Shown here one piece after another: positions 8,555 through 16,022 of a stretch of DNA of 64,000 nucleotides. Source of the stretch: Paraglaciecola mesophila (GTDB lineage Bacteria; Pseudomonadota; Gammaproteobacteria; Enterobacterales; Alteromonadaceae). Below the pieces are notes generated by a model that did not search any database, was not told where the DNA came from, and was given only the letters and a program-made list of their open reading frames with translations. The DNA lies in NCBI RefSeq assembly GCF_009906955.1, contig NZ_CP047656.1, positions 2,875,001 to 2,939,000 of the forward strand. Direction: 5' to 3'. Positions within the stretch are counted from its first letter, which is position 1. Each line of letters opens with the position of its first letter. The translations under genes were made by a program, and so were the position numbers.

Positions 8555-8687
8555 TTGGCTGACCACGGATGGTCTGTCATACCCAGCATGGATGCTGGTA
8601 AGCTAAGCGTATGTTTTGTGGCCGAAGGCCATAAGTAAGCGCAGCGCATGTTTTAGTGAGCGCAGCTCATAAGTGCACGAAGTGCAT

Positions 8688-8724
8688 GCTAAAAAACTAA
8701 AAAGCCAGCTGTGTAAGCTGGCTT
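8688..8724 (-). terminator. Rho-independent terminator of the acyl-CoA dehydrogenase operon
   Basis: Nine-bp stem AAGCCAGCT (8702-8710) / AGCTGGCTT (8716-8724). On the minus strand it is followed by a T-rich run (the complement of the A-rich 8690-8703). It lies 25 bp past the stop of the minus-strand dehydrogenase. Confidence 0.85.
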
Positions 8725-8749
8725 CAGTATTTACCTTAAAAATACACTG

Positions 8750-9889
8750 TTAATCAGTATAAGCTAATCGATTAAACTTCTGTTGCTGATAATCTGCATC
8801 ACCAAAGGTGGTGTTAATCATCATCAGACGTTTGACGTAATGACCAACATCTAACTCGTCCGTCAGACCCATGCCGCCATGCAGTTGAATCGCTTCATCA
8901 CCAATCAACTTGCCGTTTCGGCCAATCATTACTTTTAACGCGGCAATATTTTTCGCTAAATCATCAGCCCCACTTTCGGCTGCACATACGGCGCGATACA
9001 AAATAGATTTGGCTTGTTCGCCCGCCATAAACATATCCACCATGCGATGTTGCAACGCTTGAAAGCTACTGATCGCCACGCCGAATTGCTTCCGAGTTTT
9101 GGTGTATTCAATGGTGGTAGTATTCAGTTTCTGCATAATACCCATGGCTTCAGCGCACAAAGCAATTGTCACGTCGCCCACCACTGCATCAATAAGTTTA
9201 TAGCCGTCATCGATCTGACCAACAACTTGAGTGGCTGCTACACGCACATCGCTAAGCTTGATGTTTGCCACTAACTGGCCGTCCATTAAGCGATACTGGG
9301 TGCGCTCTACGCCTGAAGCATCGCTATCAATCAAAAATAGCGTGATACCTGCTTCGTCGCATTGTTCTCCTGACGTTCTAGCAGAAACAATCACTTTATT
9401 AGCGGCGGCACCGTTAAATACCACGGTTTTTTCACCGTTAAGTACAAAGTCATCACCGTCGCGCTTGGCTTGGGTTTTCACATCCGTTAACTCAAAGCGG
9501 CTCTGTCGTTCTACATATGCAAAGGCACCTTGCAATGACCCATCGATAATTTTTTCGATATTGGCGTCTTTTAATGCTTCGTTACTGCTTTTGCTTAGCA
9601 GACCGCCAAACATCAATACCGTTGCCACAAAAGGCTCAACCACTAAGCCTTTACCCATTTCTTCCATGACGGCCATAACATCGGTTGGGCCGCCACCGAA
9701 ACCGCCATAGGCTTCTTCAAATGGAATAGACAGCCACCCCAACTCTGCGAACGTTTGCCAGTTGTCAGGGTTAAACCCTAACGGGTTAGCGGCATTACTA
9801 CGGCGCGTTTCAAAGTCGTATTCGTCTTGCACAAAGCGCGCGACGCTGTCTTTGAGCATGTTTTGTTCTTCAGATAAATTAAAATTCAT
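8750..9889 (-). CDS. Acyl-CoA dehydrogenase (flavin-binding half of a pair)
   Basis: Acyl-CoA dehydrogenase of 379 aa: N-terminal helical domain (MNFNLSEEQNMLKDSVARFV), middle beta domain (DDFVLNGEKTVVFNGAAANK), C-terminal helical domain with the FAD-contact motif TRKQFGVAISSFQALQHRM and IQLHGGMGLTDELDVGHYVKR. The position where medium-chain enzymes carry the catalytic Glu (YEGT) reads NTTFGDADY here. The partner dehydrogenase begins 2 bp upstream on the same strand and lacks the QFG/FQ motif, so the two probably form a heteromeric enzyme. The acyl substrate is unknown; the family oxidises acyl-CoA to 2-enoyl-CoA and passes electrons to ETF. Confidence 0.88.
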   Translation of the reverse strand: MNFNLSEEQNMLKDSVARFVQDEYDFETRRSNAANPLGFNPDNWQTFAELGWLSIPFEEAYGGFGGGPTDVMAVMEEMGKGLVVEPFVATVLMFGGLLSKSSNEALKDANIEKIIDGSLQGAFAYVERQSRFELTDVKTQAKRDGDDFVLNGEKTVVFNGAAANKVIVSARTSGEQCDEAGITLFLIDSDASGVERTQYRLMDGQLVANIKLSDVRVAATQVVGQIDDGYKLIDAVVGDVTIALCAEAMGIMQKLNTTTIEYTKTRKQFGVAISSFQALQHRMVDMFMAGEQAKSILYRAVCAAESGADDLAKNIAALKVMIGRNGKLIGDEAIQLHGGMGLTDELDVGHYVKRLMMINTTFGDADYQQQKFNRLAYTD

Positions 9890-9891
9890 GA

Positions 9892-11073
9892 TTAAAGACC
9901 CAGTACGTATTTAGCGGTAATGTTTTTCTGCACTTCGTTTGACCCACCGTAGATGGTGGCGGCTCGTCCGTACATGTAGGCTTTTCTTGCGTCATGACCA
10001 AAAGCGTGACCAATACTTTCAGCGGTTTCATCGCCGTGTAGCACGCCGCTGTAATAACCCGCCAAGTCCATGTACATCTGTTGGATAGCTTGTTGAATTT
10101 CAGTGCCTTTAATTTTCAACAAGGATGATTCCACACCTGGCCCTTTGCCATCTGCTGTTGATGCCAGAACGCGAAGTTCGGTGTATTCCAATGCCATTAA
10201 TTCAATTTCTGTGTTCGACAGGCGATTTTGAAATTGCACATCCTCAATCAATGGGCGACCGCCGCTGATTTCTTCGCTGAGTAGCTTACGCAAGTCACGC
10301 AAACGGCGTTTTGAGTCAGCCACTGCGGCAATTGACGTACGCTCATGTGCTAATAAGGCTTTGGCGTATGTCCACCCTTTATCTTGCTCGCCGATGCGGT
10401 TAGCCACGGGTACACGTACGTTGTCAAACACCACTTCGTTTAGGCTATGGTGATCATCAATCGAGGAAATTTTGTTCACTGTTATGCCTGGGCTTTTCAT
10501 ATCAATTAGCAAAAAGCTGATACCGTCTTGGCGCTTTCCTGATGAATCAGTACGCACCAAGCAAAAAATCCAATCGGCATACTGAGCGTAAGTCGTCCAC
10601 ACTTTAGCGCCGTTGACGATGTAATCATCACCGTCTAATTCTGCTTTGGTTTTAAGGGCAGCTAAGTCGGATCCTGCGCCAGGCTCAGAATAACCTTGGC
10701 ACCACCAATCTTGGCTTTTAAGAATGCGCGGTAAAAAACGCTTTTTCTGTTCGTCGTTACCAAAGCCGTAAATAACTGGTGCAACCATTTTTAGGCCAAA
10801 AGGCACCACATCTGGGGCACCAGCTAGTGAACGCTCGGTCTCAAAGATGAAGTTCTCAGTCACTGACCAAGCAACACCGCCATGCTCTACCGGCCAACCT
10901 GGGGCTAACCAGCCTTTGTCGTTTAGTTTGTTTTGCCACTCGATTTGCGCCGCTTTGAACTCTGCGTCTTCACCACGGATTCTGCGTGCTAAATCTTCGG
11001 TCCAGTTTTCTGCTAAAAATTCGCGCACTTGGTTTCGAAAGGCCAATTCCTCGGCCGAAAAGGTTATGTCCAC
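9892..11073 (-). CDS. Acyl-CoA dehydrogenase (partner subunit)
   Basis: Acyl-CoA dehydrogenase of 393 aa, first gene of the pair. Motifs: MDITFSAEELAFRNQVREFL at the start, WWCQGYSEPGAGSDLAALKT and DDYIVNGAKVWTTYAQYADW in the middle domain, and RAATIYGGSNEVQKNITAKY near the end. In the last motif the catalytic Glu of classic enzymes (IYEGT) is Gly. The RxQFG...FQ motif that contacts FAD is replaced by DVQFQNRLSNTEIE. These losses complement its neighbour and recall the alpha2beta2 dehydrogenases known from actinobacterial steroid catabolism. ATG at 11071-11073 is preceded by AGAAAGAGGAAGC. A divergent AraC-type regulator lies 164 bp away and is a likely regulator. Confidence 0.88.
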   Translation of the reverse strand: MDITFSAEELAFRNQVREFLAENWTEDLARRIRGEDAEFKAAQIEWQNKLNDKGWLAPGWPVEHGGVAWSVTENFIFETERSLAGAPDVVPFGLKMVAPVIYGFGNDEQKKRFLPRILKSQDWWCQGYSEPGAGSDLAALKTKAELDGDDYIVNGAKVWTTYAQYADWIFCLVRTDSSGKRQDGISFLLIDMKSPGITVNKISSIDDHHSLNEVVFDNVRVPVANRIGEQDKGWTYAKALLAHERTSIAAVADSKRRLRDLRKLLSEEISGGRPLIEDVQFQNRLSNTEIELMALEYTELRVLASTADGKGPGVESSLLKIKGTEIQQAIQQMYMDLAGYYSGVLHGDETAESIGHAFGHDARKAYMYGRAATIYGGSNEVQKNITAKYVLGL

Positions 11074-11191
11074 TGGTGCTTCCTCTTTCTATTTTTCATT
11101 TTGAGGCTAATGAATAGCCACCACATATACTGCTGCATCACACTACTGTACGCCCCTTAGGCCACATTGTATTTAGTGCAAAATGCCACTT

Positions 11192-11213
11192 AATATGGCA
11201 TAAGTGCCATATT
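11192..11213. promoter_or_regulatory. Inverted repeat between the dehydrogenase operon and the AraC-type gene
   Basis: Perfect 9-bp inverted repeat AATATGGCA-TAAG-TGCCATATT. A further TGCCA at 11184-11188 pairs with the TGGCA at 11196-11200, so half-sites recur. It lies 25 bp before the GTG of the AraC-type gene and about 120 bp from the dehydrogenase start. It is a candidate operator for one or both promoters. Confidence 0.55.
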
Positions 11214-11237
11214 GAAAACCTATAAACGGAGTAAAAA

Positions 11238-12233
11238 GTGTCATCAGCGAAGTGGCGGGTCGCATTACTGATATTCAACGGCGCTTGGGCGTCAACCGTG
11301 TATGGCTCTTTGGAACTTTTCCACAGTGTCAACTTACGTCAACCGAAAGATAAGCAGTTTCATTGCGAGTTAGTCAGTGCAAATAGCCAACCGATACAAC
11401 TTTATGGGGGGCAAACGATTCAAAGTGACGCAGTGATTGGTGATGAACCCTATGACTTGATTATGCTGGCGCACTATTGGGGCGATTTTCAAGATCTTAT
11501 TGAGCAATACCCGACAATACCACCTTGGCTTGTGCAACAACATGCAAGCGGTGCCCGTATTGCCGGTGTTAACAGTGGTATTTTTTGGGCGGCACAAGCG
11601 GGACTGCTCGATGGCGGACGCGCCACAACCTATTGGCGCCATTTGCGTGAGTTTGAATTGCGTTACCCAAAGGTGCAGTGGCAAGCCAACCAAGCTAGTG
11701 TTGAGCACTCGAGAATTTACAGCTCAAATGGCCAAAACGCATCGATGGATCTCAGTTTACACCTTGTGGAGAAATTTTGTGGCGCCTCGATTGCCGCAGG
11801 TTTAGCCAGAGACATAAGTTTTGATAGTCGCCGCACCTATGATTTGAATTTGATTAACATTGCAGGATTTCGTCAACACCGTGATATTGGTATTCACCGT
11901 GCACAAGATTGGCTAGACGAGCATTTTACCCAAAGTATTGAACTGCAACACCTTGCCAATCAAATAGGCATGAGTAAGCGCACCTTTATTCGCCGCTTTC
12001 AAAAAGCAACCGGCGAGCTGCCCTCACGCTATTTACAGCGATTGCGTATAGAAGCAGCTAAACATCGCTTGGGGAACACCCAAGACAGCATAAAAACCAT
12101 TGGTATGGGGGTGGGCTATCGAGACATTAGCTCGTTTTCGAAAGTATTTAAGTCTTTGGCGGATGTTACCCCGAGAGAATATCGCCAGCGATTGCGCCCT
12201 TCTGGGGTGAAGCATATCGACAACGACGTTTAA
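11238..12233 (+). CDS. GlxA-type AraC family transcriptional regulator
   Basis: Regulator of 331 aa with an N-terminal DJ-1/PfpI-like domain (WRVALLIFNGAWASTVYGSLELF, PYDLIMLAHYWGD, GARIAGVNSGIFWAAQAGLL; the elbow residue is Ser rather than Cys). Two C-terminal AraC helix-turn-helices follow (HLANQIGMSKRTFIRRFQKA and IKTIGMGVGYRDISSFSKVF). It starts with GTG at 11238 after CGGAG at 11226-11230. It is divergent from the acyl-CoA dehydrogenase pair, which suggests control of that operon in response to a small molecule. Its TAA overlaps the stop codon of the convergent VWA gene in a shared TTAA (12230-12233). Confidence 0.85.
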   Translation: MSSAKWRVALLIFNGAWASTVYGSLELFHSVNLRQPKDKQFHCELVSANSQPIQLYGGQTIQSDAVIGDEPYDLIMLAHYWGDFQDLIEQYPTIPPWLVQQHASGARIAGVNSGIFWAAQAGLLDGGRATTYWRHLREFELRYPKVQWQANQASVEHSRIYSSNGQNASMDLSLHLVEKFCGASIAAGLARDISFDSRRTYDLNLINIAGFRQHRDIGIHRAQDWLDEHFTQSIELQHLANQIGMSKRTFIRRFQKATGELPSRYLQRLRIEAAKHRLGNTQDSIKTIGMGVGYRDISSFSKVFKSLADVTPREYRQRLRPSGVKHIDNDV

Positions 12234-13606
12234 GCATATTTGAGGATCCGGCTGAATATCCCTTCAATATCGTTTAGGCTGCGACAAGGCTCAACGCTAC
12301 TACACCAAGGCGAATACTGGGCCATAATTGAATCCCCTGTGTCCCAGCTGTTGCGTTGCTCTGGGTTTAGCCACAGTACCCGTTTACTTTGGCGATAGAC
12401 CTTTTGCCAAATATCGGGGCGCCCATCCCCTTGGTTATTGCGCGCATCTCCGAGCATAATGATCGTGGTTTTTTGGTCGATATGAGTTAGCGCCTGCTCC
12501 TGAAAATTCATTAGTGCTTGGCCGTAATCAGTCGACAGGCCGCCCCAACATTGCATTATTTTTTCCAGTGCGGATTCTATCTCTTCTTGTTGTAATAGCG
12601 TGGTGACTTCAATCATATCTGAGGCAAATACATAAGAGCGTACTTTGGGGATAACGTCTTGCAGTGAATATAAGAACAATAACAAGAAGCGCGCCACGCG
12701 GCTGACCGAACCACTGACATCACAAATCACCATGATTTTAGGTCGCTCTACGCGCGTTGCCTTCCAGCGAGTGTGAAACAAGGCACCATCAAACGCTGCA
12801 TTTGCCGCAATAGTTTTACGAACATCTAATTGCCCCCGCTTGCGGGTTAAGCGCCTTCGACTGTGTTGGGTGGCGAGTTTGCGCGCCGCTTTTTGCACTA
12901 AGCGCTGCATGAGTGCGTAATCGGTATGCTCAAGTTGACTTAATTTTGCTTGCTGTAGATGATCTTCGCGAAACTTAGCACCCTTGTGCCGAGCAAAAAT
13001 AAGGTACTGCTGCTCCACATAATCTTTCACTTGCTCAAGCAAACGCGCGCGGGCTTGAGTAAGCTGTTCTTGCAGTCTTTTTTGTTCAGGGCTATCCACG
13101 ATTGCGCGAATTTCAGTGTTTAATTCATCTCCCCCAAGACGTTGCATTATTTTGTATGCGAAGTGATTTTTCTGGGTAAATAACACGATAGAAGACAGAT
13201 TTTCGGCTTTTGCAGCTTGTGCAATTGCTAACGCCATATCTTGTTGTTGTAAGAGTGACAGCCCCAATTCAGAACTAGCAATAGCTGCCGACCCGTCTTT
13301 TGCCTCAGCACTTTCTTGGTTTTGACTTTGGCTTTGCTGCTTGTCTGTCGCTTCTAGCGACTCGAGTGTATTATCGCCGTTCGCATGCGCATTTTCGATA
13401 TGCGCAAAATACAACTCAAACAATTCGTGGTACGTGGCTTGGTCTTGGTGACGCTTCACTAACGTGAGCGCCAATACAGATTTGGCGGTTGCTCGCGACT
13501 CAAGCCCTAACAACTCAATCGCCTTTATCGCATCTAACGATTCGGCTGGGGATATGGGTAAACCCGCTTCACGCAATGCACCAATAAAATCAGCGATAAA
13601 ACGCAC
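12230..13606 (-). CDS. VWA-domain protein, CoxE-like
   Basis: Protein of 458 aa. The N-terminal half is helical, with the recognisable opening MRFIADFIGALREAGLPISPAES. A Gln/Ser-rich acidic linker (about residues 90-115) and a long charged coiled-coil-like part follow. The C-terminal half is a von Willebrand A domain with a MIDAS motif in ICDVSGSVSR, then MLGDARNNQGDGRPDIW. It starts with GTG directly after the stop codon of the upstream MoxR gene, so the pair is translationally linked. MoxR AAA+ ATPases and VWA partners act as metal-dependent assembly or activation chaperones for other enzymes. The client is not evident; the adjacent dehydrogenases transcribe in the same direction but are separated by the regulator. 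Confidence 0.85.
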   Translation of the reverse strand: MRFIADFIGALREAGLPISPAESLDAIKAIELLGLESRATAKSVLALTLVKRHQDQATYHELFELYFAHIENAHANGDNTLESLEATDKQQSQSQNQESAEAKDGSAAIASSELGLSLLQQQDMALAIAQAAKAENLSSIVLFTQKNHFAYKIMQRLGGDELNTEIRAIVDSPEQKRLQEQLTQARARLLEQVKDYVEQQYLIFARHKGAKFREDHLQQAKLSQLEHTDYALMQRLVQKAARKLATQHSRRRLTRKRGQLDVRKTIAANAAFDGALFHTRWKATRVERPKIMVICDVSGSVSRVARFLLLFLYSLQDVIPKVRSYVFASDMIEVTTLLQQEEIESALEKIMQCWGGLSTDYGQALMNFQEQALTHIDQKTTIIMLGDARNNQGDGRPDIWQKVYRQSKRVLWLNPEQRNSWDTGDSIMAQYSPWCSSVEPCRSLNDIEGIFSRILKYA

Positions 13607-14572
13607 TTAAGCCACACCTTTGAGCAAATTGGTGATCTCTGGCTCGACCAATTCGATATCATCCTGAAATTTTAGCAGCAGGTTAAGCGTTTCTTTAACC
13701 CAGTGCGGGTCTAGCTCTTCTACGTTTAAAAGCAGTAGCGCTTTCGCCCAATCAATCGTTTCGCTTACCGCTGGGGATTTCTTCAGAGGCATGTCGCGTA
13801 GCTTGGCAATCAGCGTCACGATTTGTTCTCGCAATTGAGTGTCCAGGTTATCCACTTGCGCAGCCAAAATACGACTTTCCAGCTCAGTGTCGGGGAAGGG
13901 AATATACAAGTGTAAACAACGACGCTTCAAGGCATCCCCGAGCTCGCGAGTGTTGTTACTCGTTAGCATCACGATGGGCGTTGAACGCGCTTTTACCGTG
14001 CCGATTTCGGGTATAGACACCTGATAATCTGACAATAACTCCAGTAAAAAAGCCTCAAATTCTTGATCTGCCTTGTCAATTTCATCCACCAGCAATACAG
14101 CGCCTTCTTCGCTTTGCAATGCTTGTAACAGGGGTCTAGGTTCAAGAAAATCTTGTGAATAAAAAATATCACCAAAATCATGTAATCGGGCGATGGACTC
14201 ATCCAACCCCCGCGCGCCCCTAAGTACATCCCCTAACTGCTCTTTTAGCACTTGGGTATACAATAATTGCTTGCCGTACTTCCATTCGTATAAGGCTTTT
14301 GACTCATCGAGTCCTTCGTAGCACTGCATGCGAATTAGCGGCGTATTCAAATAGGCAGCGGTTATTTTGGCGAGTTCTGTTTTCCCTACACCAGGCGGCC
14401 CTTCTATCAAAATAGGCTTTTGTAAGTGACACGCTAAGTAGATGGCCGTCGCCACAGAGGGGCTGCAAATGTAGCCTAAGGCCTCGAACTGACGTTGAAT
14501 CACCTGTGGAGAAGCAATTTTTTCTTGGTGTTTTATGATCACAAATAGCTGATGCTCTGAAGAGGTAATCAC
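13607..14572 (-). CDS. MoxR-family AAA+ ATPase
   Basis: AAA+ ATPase of 321 aa. Walker A is GPPGVGKTELAK (about residues 58-69) and Walker B is AVLLVDEIDKAD; sensor 1 is in MLTSNNTREL and an arginine-finger region is in LKRRCLHLYIPFP. This matches MoxR/CoxD-type ATPases. The start is GTG at 14570-14572; no ATG is available in frame upstream of the conserved IASPQVIQRQFEALGYICSP, and no clear ribosome site is visible. It is followed without a gap by the VWA gene. Together they would remodel or insert metal into a client complex, which is inferred from the family. Confidence 0.87.
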   Translation of the reverse strand: MITSSEHQLFVIIKHQEKIASPQVIQRQFEALGYICSPSVATAIYLACHLQKPILIEGPPGVGKTELAKITAAYLNTPLIRMQCYEGLDESKALYEWKYGKQLLYTQVLKEQLGDVLRGARGLDESIARLHDFGDIFYSQDFLEPRPLLQALQSEEGAVLLVDEIDKADQEFEAFLLELLSDYQVSIPEIGTVKARSTPIVMLTSNNTRELGDALKRRCLHLYIPFPDTELESRILAAQVDNLDTQLREQIVTLIAKLRDMPLKKSPAVSETIDWAKALLLLNVEELDPHWVKETLNLLLKFQDDIELVEPEITNLLKGVA

Positions 14573-14748
14573 CCATTATTCGTGCAAGGCTCAAGCAAAT
14601 GCAAATCGTTATGACTGTTGATGCGCAATCAATTAGTTTAATAGTTAGGCAAAACGTAAACATGAAATAAGCGTTGTAAATCCGCTTAATATCATTAATT
14701 TGAACGGGAAATGTGCTGCGTCATTAATAGATAATAAGGAAAAACGCT

Positions 14749-14865
14749 ATGGACCAACTGTGGTTTTTAATACCTGTGACGGTGTTTGTGCTTGGCAGTA
14801 TTTGGATGGCCTCGAGACTAAAACACGACGACACTCTAAATGATCATAAAGACGGATTGGAATAG
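14749..14865 (+). CDS. Small membrane peptide of 38 aa
   Basis: ATG at 14749 follows an AAGGA at 14736-14740 with 8-base spacing. The product, MDQLWFLIPVTVFVLGSIWM then ASRLKHDDTLNDHKDGLE, is one transmembrane helix with a charged cytoplasmic tail. The strong ribosome site, clean membrane topology and following hairpin support a real gene. Function unknown; the shape resembles short regulatory or accessory peptides of membrane complexes, but no partner is evident. Confidence 0.6.
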   Translation: MDQLWFLIPVTVFVLGSIWMASRLKHDDTLNDHKDGLE

Positions 14866-14876
14866 CGTATTTTTTT

Positions 14877-14900
14877 AAGCCAGCTAATAAAAGCTGGCTT
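14877..14900 (+). terminator. Hairpin between the 38-aa peptide gene and ohr
   Basis: AAGCCAGCT (14877-14885) / AGCTGGCTT (14892-14900), followed on the plus strand by ATTATTG. It may end the small gene. The same stem arms form the terminator at 8702-8724. The T-run lies upstream here, so termination is probably weak. Confidence 0.5.
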
Positions 14901-14920
14901 ATTATTGCTGCGTTTCAGTA

Positions 14921-15349
14921 CTAAATAACTGAAATTTCCACTTCGATATTGCCACGGGTGGCATTTGAATAAGGGCACACTTGATGCGCTTTATCGACCA
15001 AAGCTTGGGCCTGGCTTTTGTCCATGTCCCCTAGTGATACAGCCAGCTTTGCGGCAATACCAAAACCATTTTCAATCGCCCCAATAGATACCTCTGAATT
15101 AATGTACACATCACTAGGCAAGGCAATTTTGGCTTGGCCGGCCACCGCTTTTAATGCGCCGATAAAACACGCGGCATAACCCGCAGCAAATAGTTGCTCA
15201 GGATTTGTGCCCTGCCCGTCATCACCACCTAACCCTTTCGGCGTAGATAGCGTTACATCTAAACGGCCATCATCAGATTTTGCTGAACCTGCTCGGCCCC
15301 CTGTTGCAGTGGCTTTTGCTGTGTATGCGACATTTTGTAATACGTTCAT
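14921..15349 (-). CDS. ohr: Organic hydroperoxide resistance protein Ohr
   Basis: Ohr/OsmC-family thiol peroxidase of 142 aa that reduces organic hydroperoxides in the cytoplasm. The two reactive Cys are visible in AAGYAACFIGALKAVAG and HQVCPYSNATRGN. Further family segments are YTAKATATGGRAG, LSTPKGLGG and GTNPEQLFAAGYAACF, and the length is normal. It is divergent from ohrR, with palindromes in the 129-bp gap. A peroxide-sensitive repressor beside ohr is the classic arrangement. ATG at 15347-15349 is preceded by an AGAGTCTT-type purine run. Confidence 0.95.
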   Translation of the reverse strand: MNVLQNVAYTAKATATGGRAGSAKSDDGRLDVTLSTPKGLGGDDGQGTNPEQLFAAGYAACFIGALKAVAGQAKIALPSDVYINSEVSIGAIENGFGIAAKLAVSLGDMDKSQAQALVDKAHQVCPYSNATRGNIEVEISVI

Positions 15350-15367
15350 AAGACTCTCCGGTGTAAG

Positions 15368-15387
15368 CGCTATATTGAAATATAGCG
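15368..15387. promoter_or_regulatory. Inverted repeat upstream of ohr
   Basis: Perfect repeat CGCTATATT-GA-AATATAGCG, 19 bp upstream of the ohr start codon. It could be an operator at the ohr promoter or a 5'-leader structure. OhrR is the obvious candidate binder. Confidence 0.5.
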
Positions 15388-15395
15388 ATGAATTT

Positions 15396-15411
15396 ATTTT
15401 GCATACAAAAT
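15396..15411. promoter_or_regulatory. Imperfect palindrome, candidate OhrR site
   Basis: ATTTTGCATACAAAAT, two mismatches from perfect symmetry and similar to the palindrome at 15441-15456. It lies in the ohr/ohrR divergent region. Confidence 0.45.
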
Positions 15412-15440
15412 ATTAGATCGGAAATTTACGCTTTGCAAAT

Positions 15441-15456
15441 AATTTGCATGCAAATT
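15441..15456. promoter_or_regulatory. Perfect 16-bp palindrome, candidate OhrR operator
   Basis: AATTTGCATGCAAATT lies 22 bp before the ohrR start codon. AT-rich palindromes with a TGCA or TTGTA-type core are typical OhrR operators, so autoregulation is likely. Confidence 0.6.
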
Positions 15457-15478
15457 AAAATACACTTAGAGGTAACTT

Positions 15479-15919
15479 ATGTCGTTTGAAAACTTACAAT
15501 TAAAAAATCAGCTATGCCATCGCTTATATATGGCGTCAAATAATATCGCCCGTGCCTATCGCGAGCCTTTACAGGCACTGAATCTGACCTATCCGCAATA
15601 TGTAGTGATGATGGCGTTATGGGAAAAGGACGGGATCACCATCGCCCAACTCATCGAGCAAACCGCTATCGATGGTGGCGCGATGACGCAAATTTTGAAA
15701 AAAATGGCCGACAAAAATCTGCTTAGCATCATTAGAGATGAGCAAGATAAGCGAAAACGAGTGATAAAGCTCAGTGACGCGGGCCAAGTGTTGAAGCTTG
15801 AAGCCGCGGATATCCCAGATAAAGTGTTGTGTCAGTTTCCATCAATCACCCCGTCACAGGGCAAACAGCTAATGGATTTACTTGATTTGGTTGTGGCCTC
15901 ATCATCCTCAGACGAGTAA
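15479..15919 (+). CDS. ohrR: MarR-family organic hydroperoxide sensor OhrR
   Basis: MarR-type repressor of 146 aa. The N-terminal QLCHRLYMASNNIARAY carries the reactive sensing Cys at residue 13, in the position conserved in OhrR proteins. The winged-helix part follows (ITIAQLIEQTAIDGGAMTQILKKM, then IIRDEQDKRKRVIKLSDAG with the beta-wing Asp/Arg pattern). Oxidation of the Cys by organic peroxides is known to release OhrR from DNA. Ribosome site AGAGGT at 15468-15473, ATG at 15479. Divergent from ohr. Confidence 0.93.
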   Translation: MSFENLQLKNQLCHRLYMASNNIARAYREPLQALNLTYPQYVVMMALWEKDGITIAQLIEQTAIDGGAMTQILKKMADKNLLSIIRDEQDKRKRVIKLSDAGQVLKLEAADIPDKVLCQFPSITPSQGKQLMDLLDLVVASSSSDE

Positions 15920-16022
15920 CAAAAACACTTTATCTCTGCTAAAAATAGCAGGAAATAGCTATAAATTTCAGATACTAAAGGGGTAAACTCAATTTACACT
16001 TTTTTAGATTGAGTAGATATTC

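Larger units (their letters stand above)
7839..8687. repeat. Mosaic array of small hairpin repeats (GNA-triloop and ATGGAT-core units)
   Basis: About 850 bp within a 990-bp gap without a gene. Units with GAA or GCA triloops: TGGCC-GAA-GGCCA at 7861-7873, 8186-8198 and 8619-8631; GTGCAC-GAA-GTGCAT at 8164-8178 and 8673-8687 (variant at 7839-7853); TACGC-GCA-GCGTA at 8127-8139; TGAGC-GCA-GCTCA at 8148-8160 and 8657-8669. Units with an ATGGAT core and differing complementary arms: 7942-7959, 8114-8125, 8342-8359 and 8583-8598. Others: GGTGAA-CGA-TTCACC (8333-8347), AGGAGC-AGC-GCTCCT (8314-8328), a 7-bp stem at 8426-8432/8454-8460, and two long hairpins with a shared loop (8052-8085, 8525-8554). 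Small open frames across it are by-products of the repeats. Confidence 0.85.

Noticed and set aside
8276..8649. Open frames of 92 and 70 codons on both strands in the hairpin array
   Set aside because: They run through the repeat units, have no ribosome site and their products consist of translated repeats, so I treat them as non-coding.
9231..9710. 159-codon plus-strand frame opposite the acyl-CoA dehydrogenase
   Set aside because: It lies entirely antisense to a well-supported gene and shows no protein-like features.
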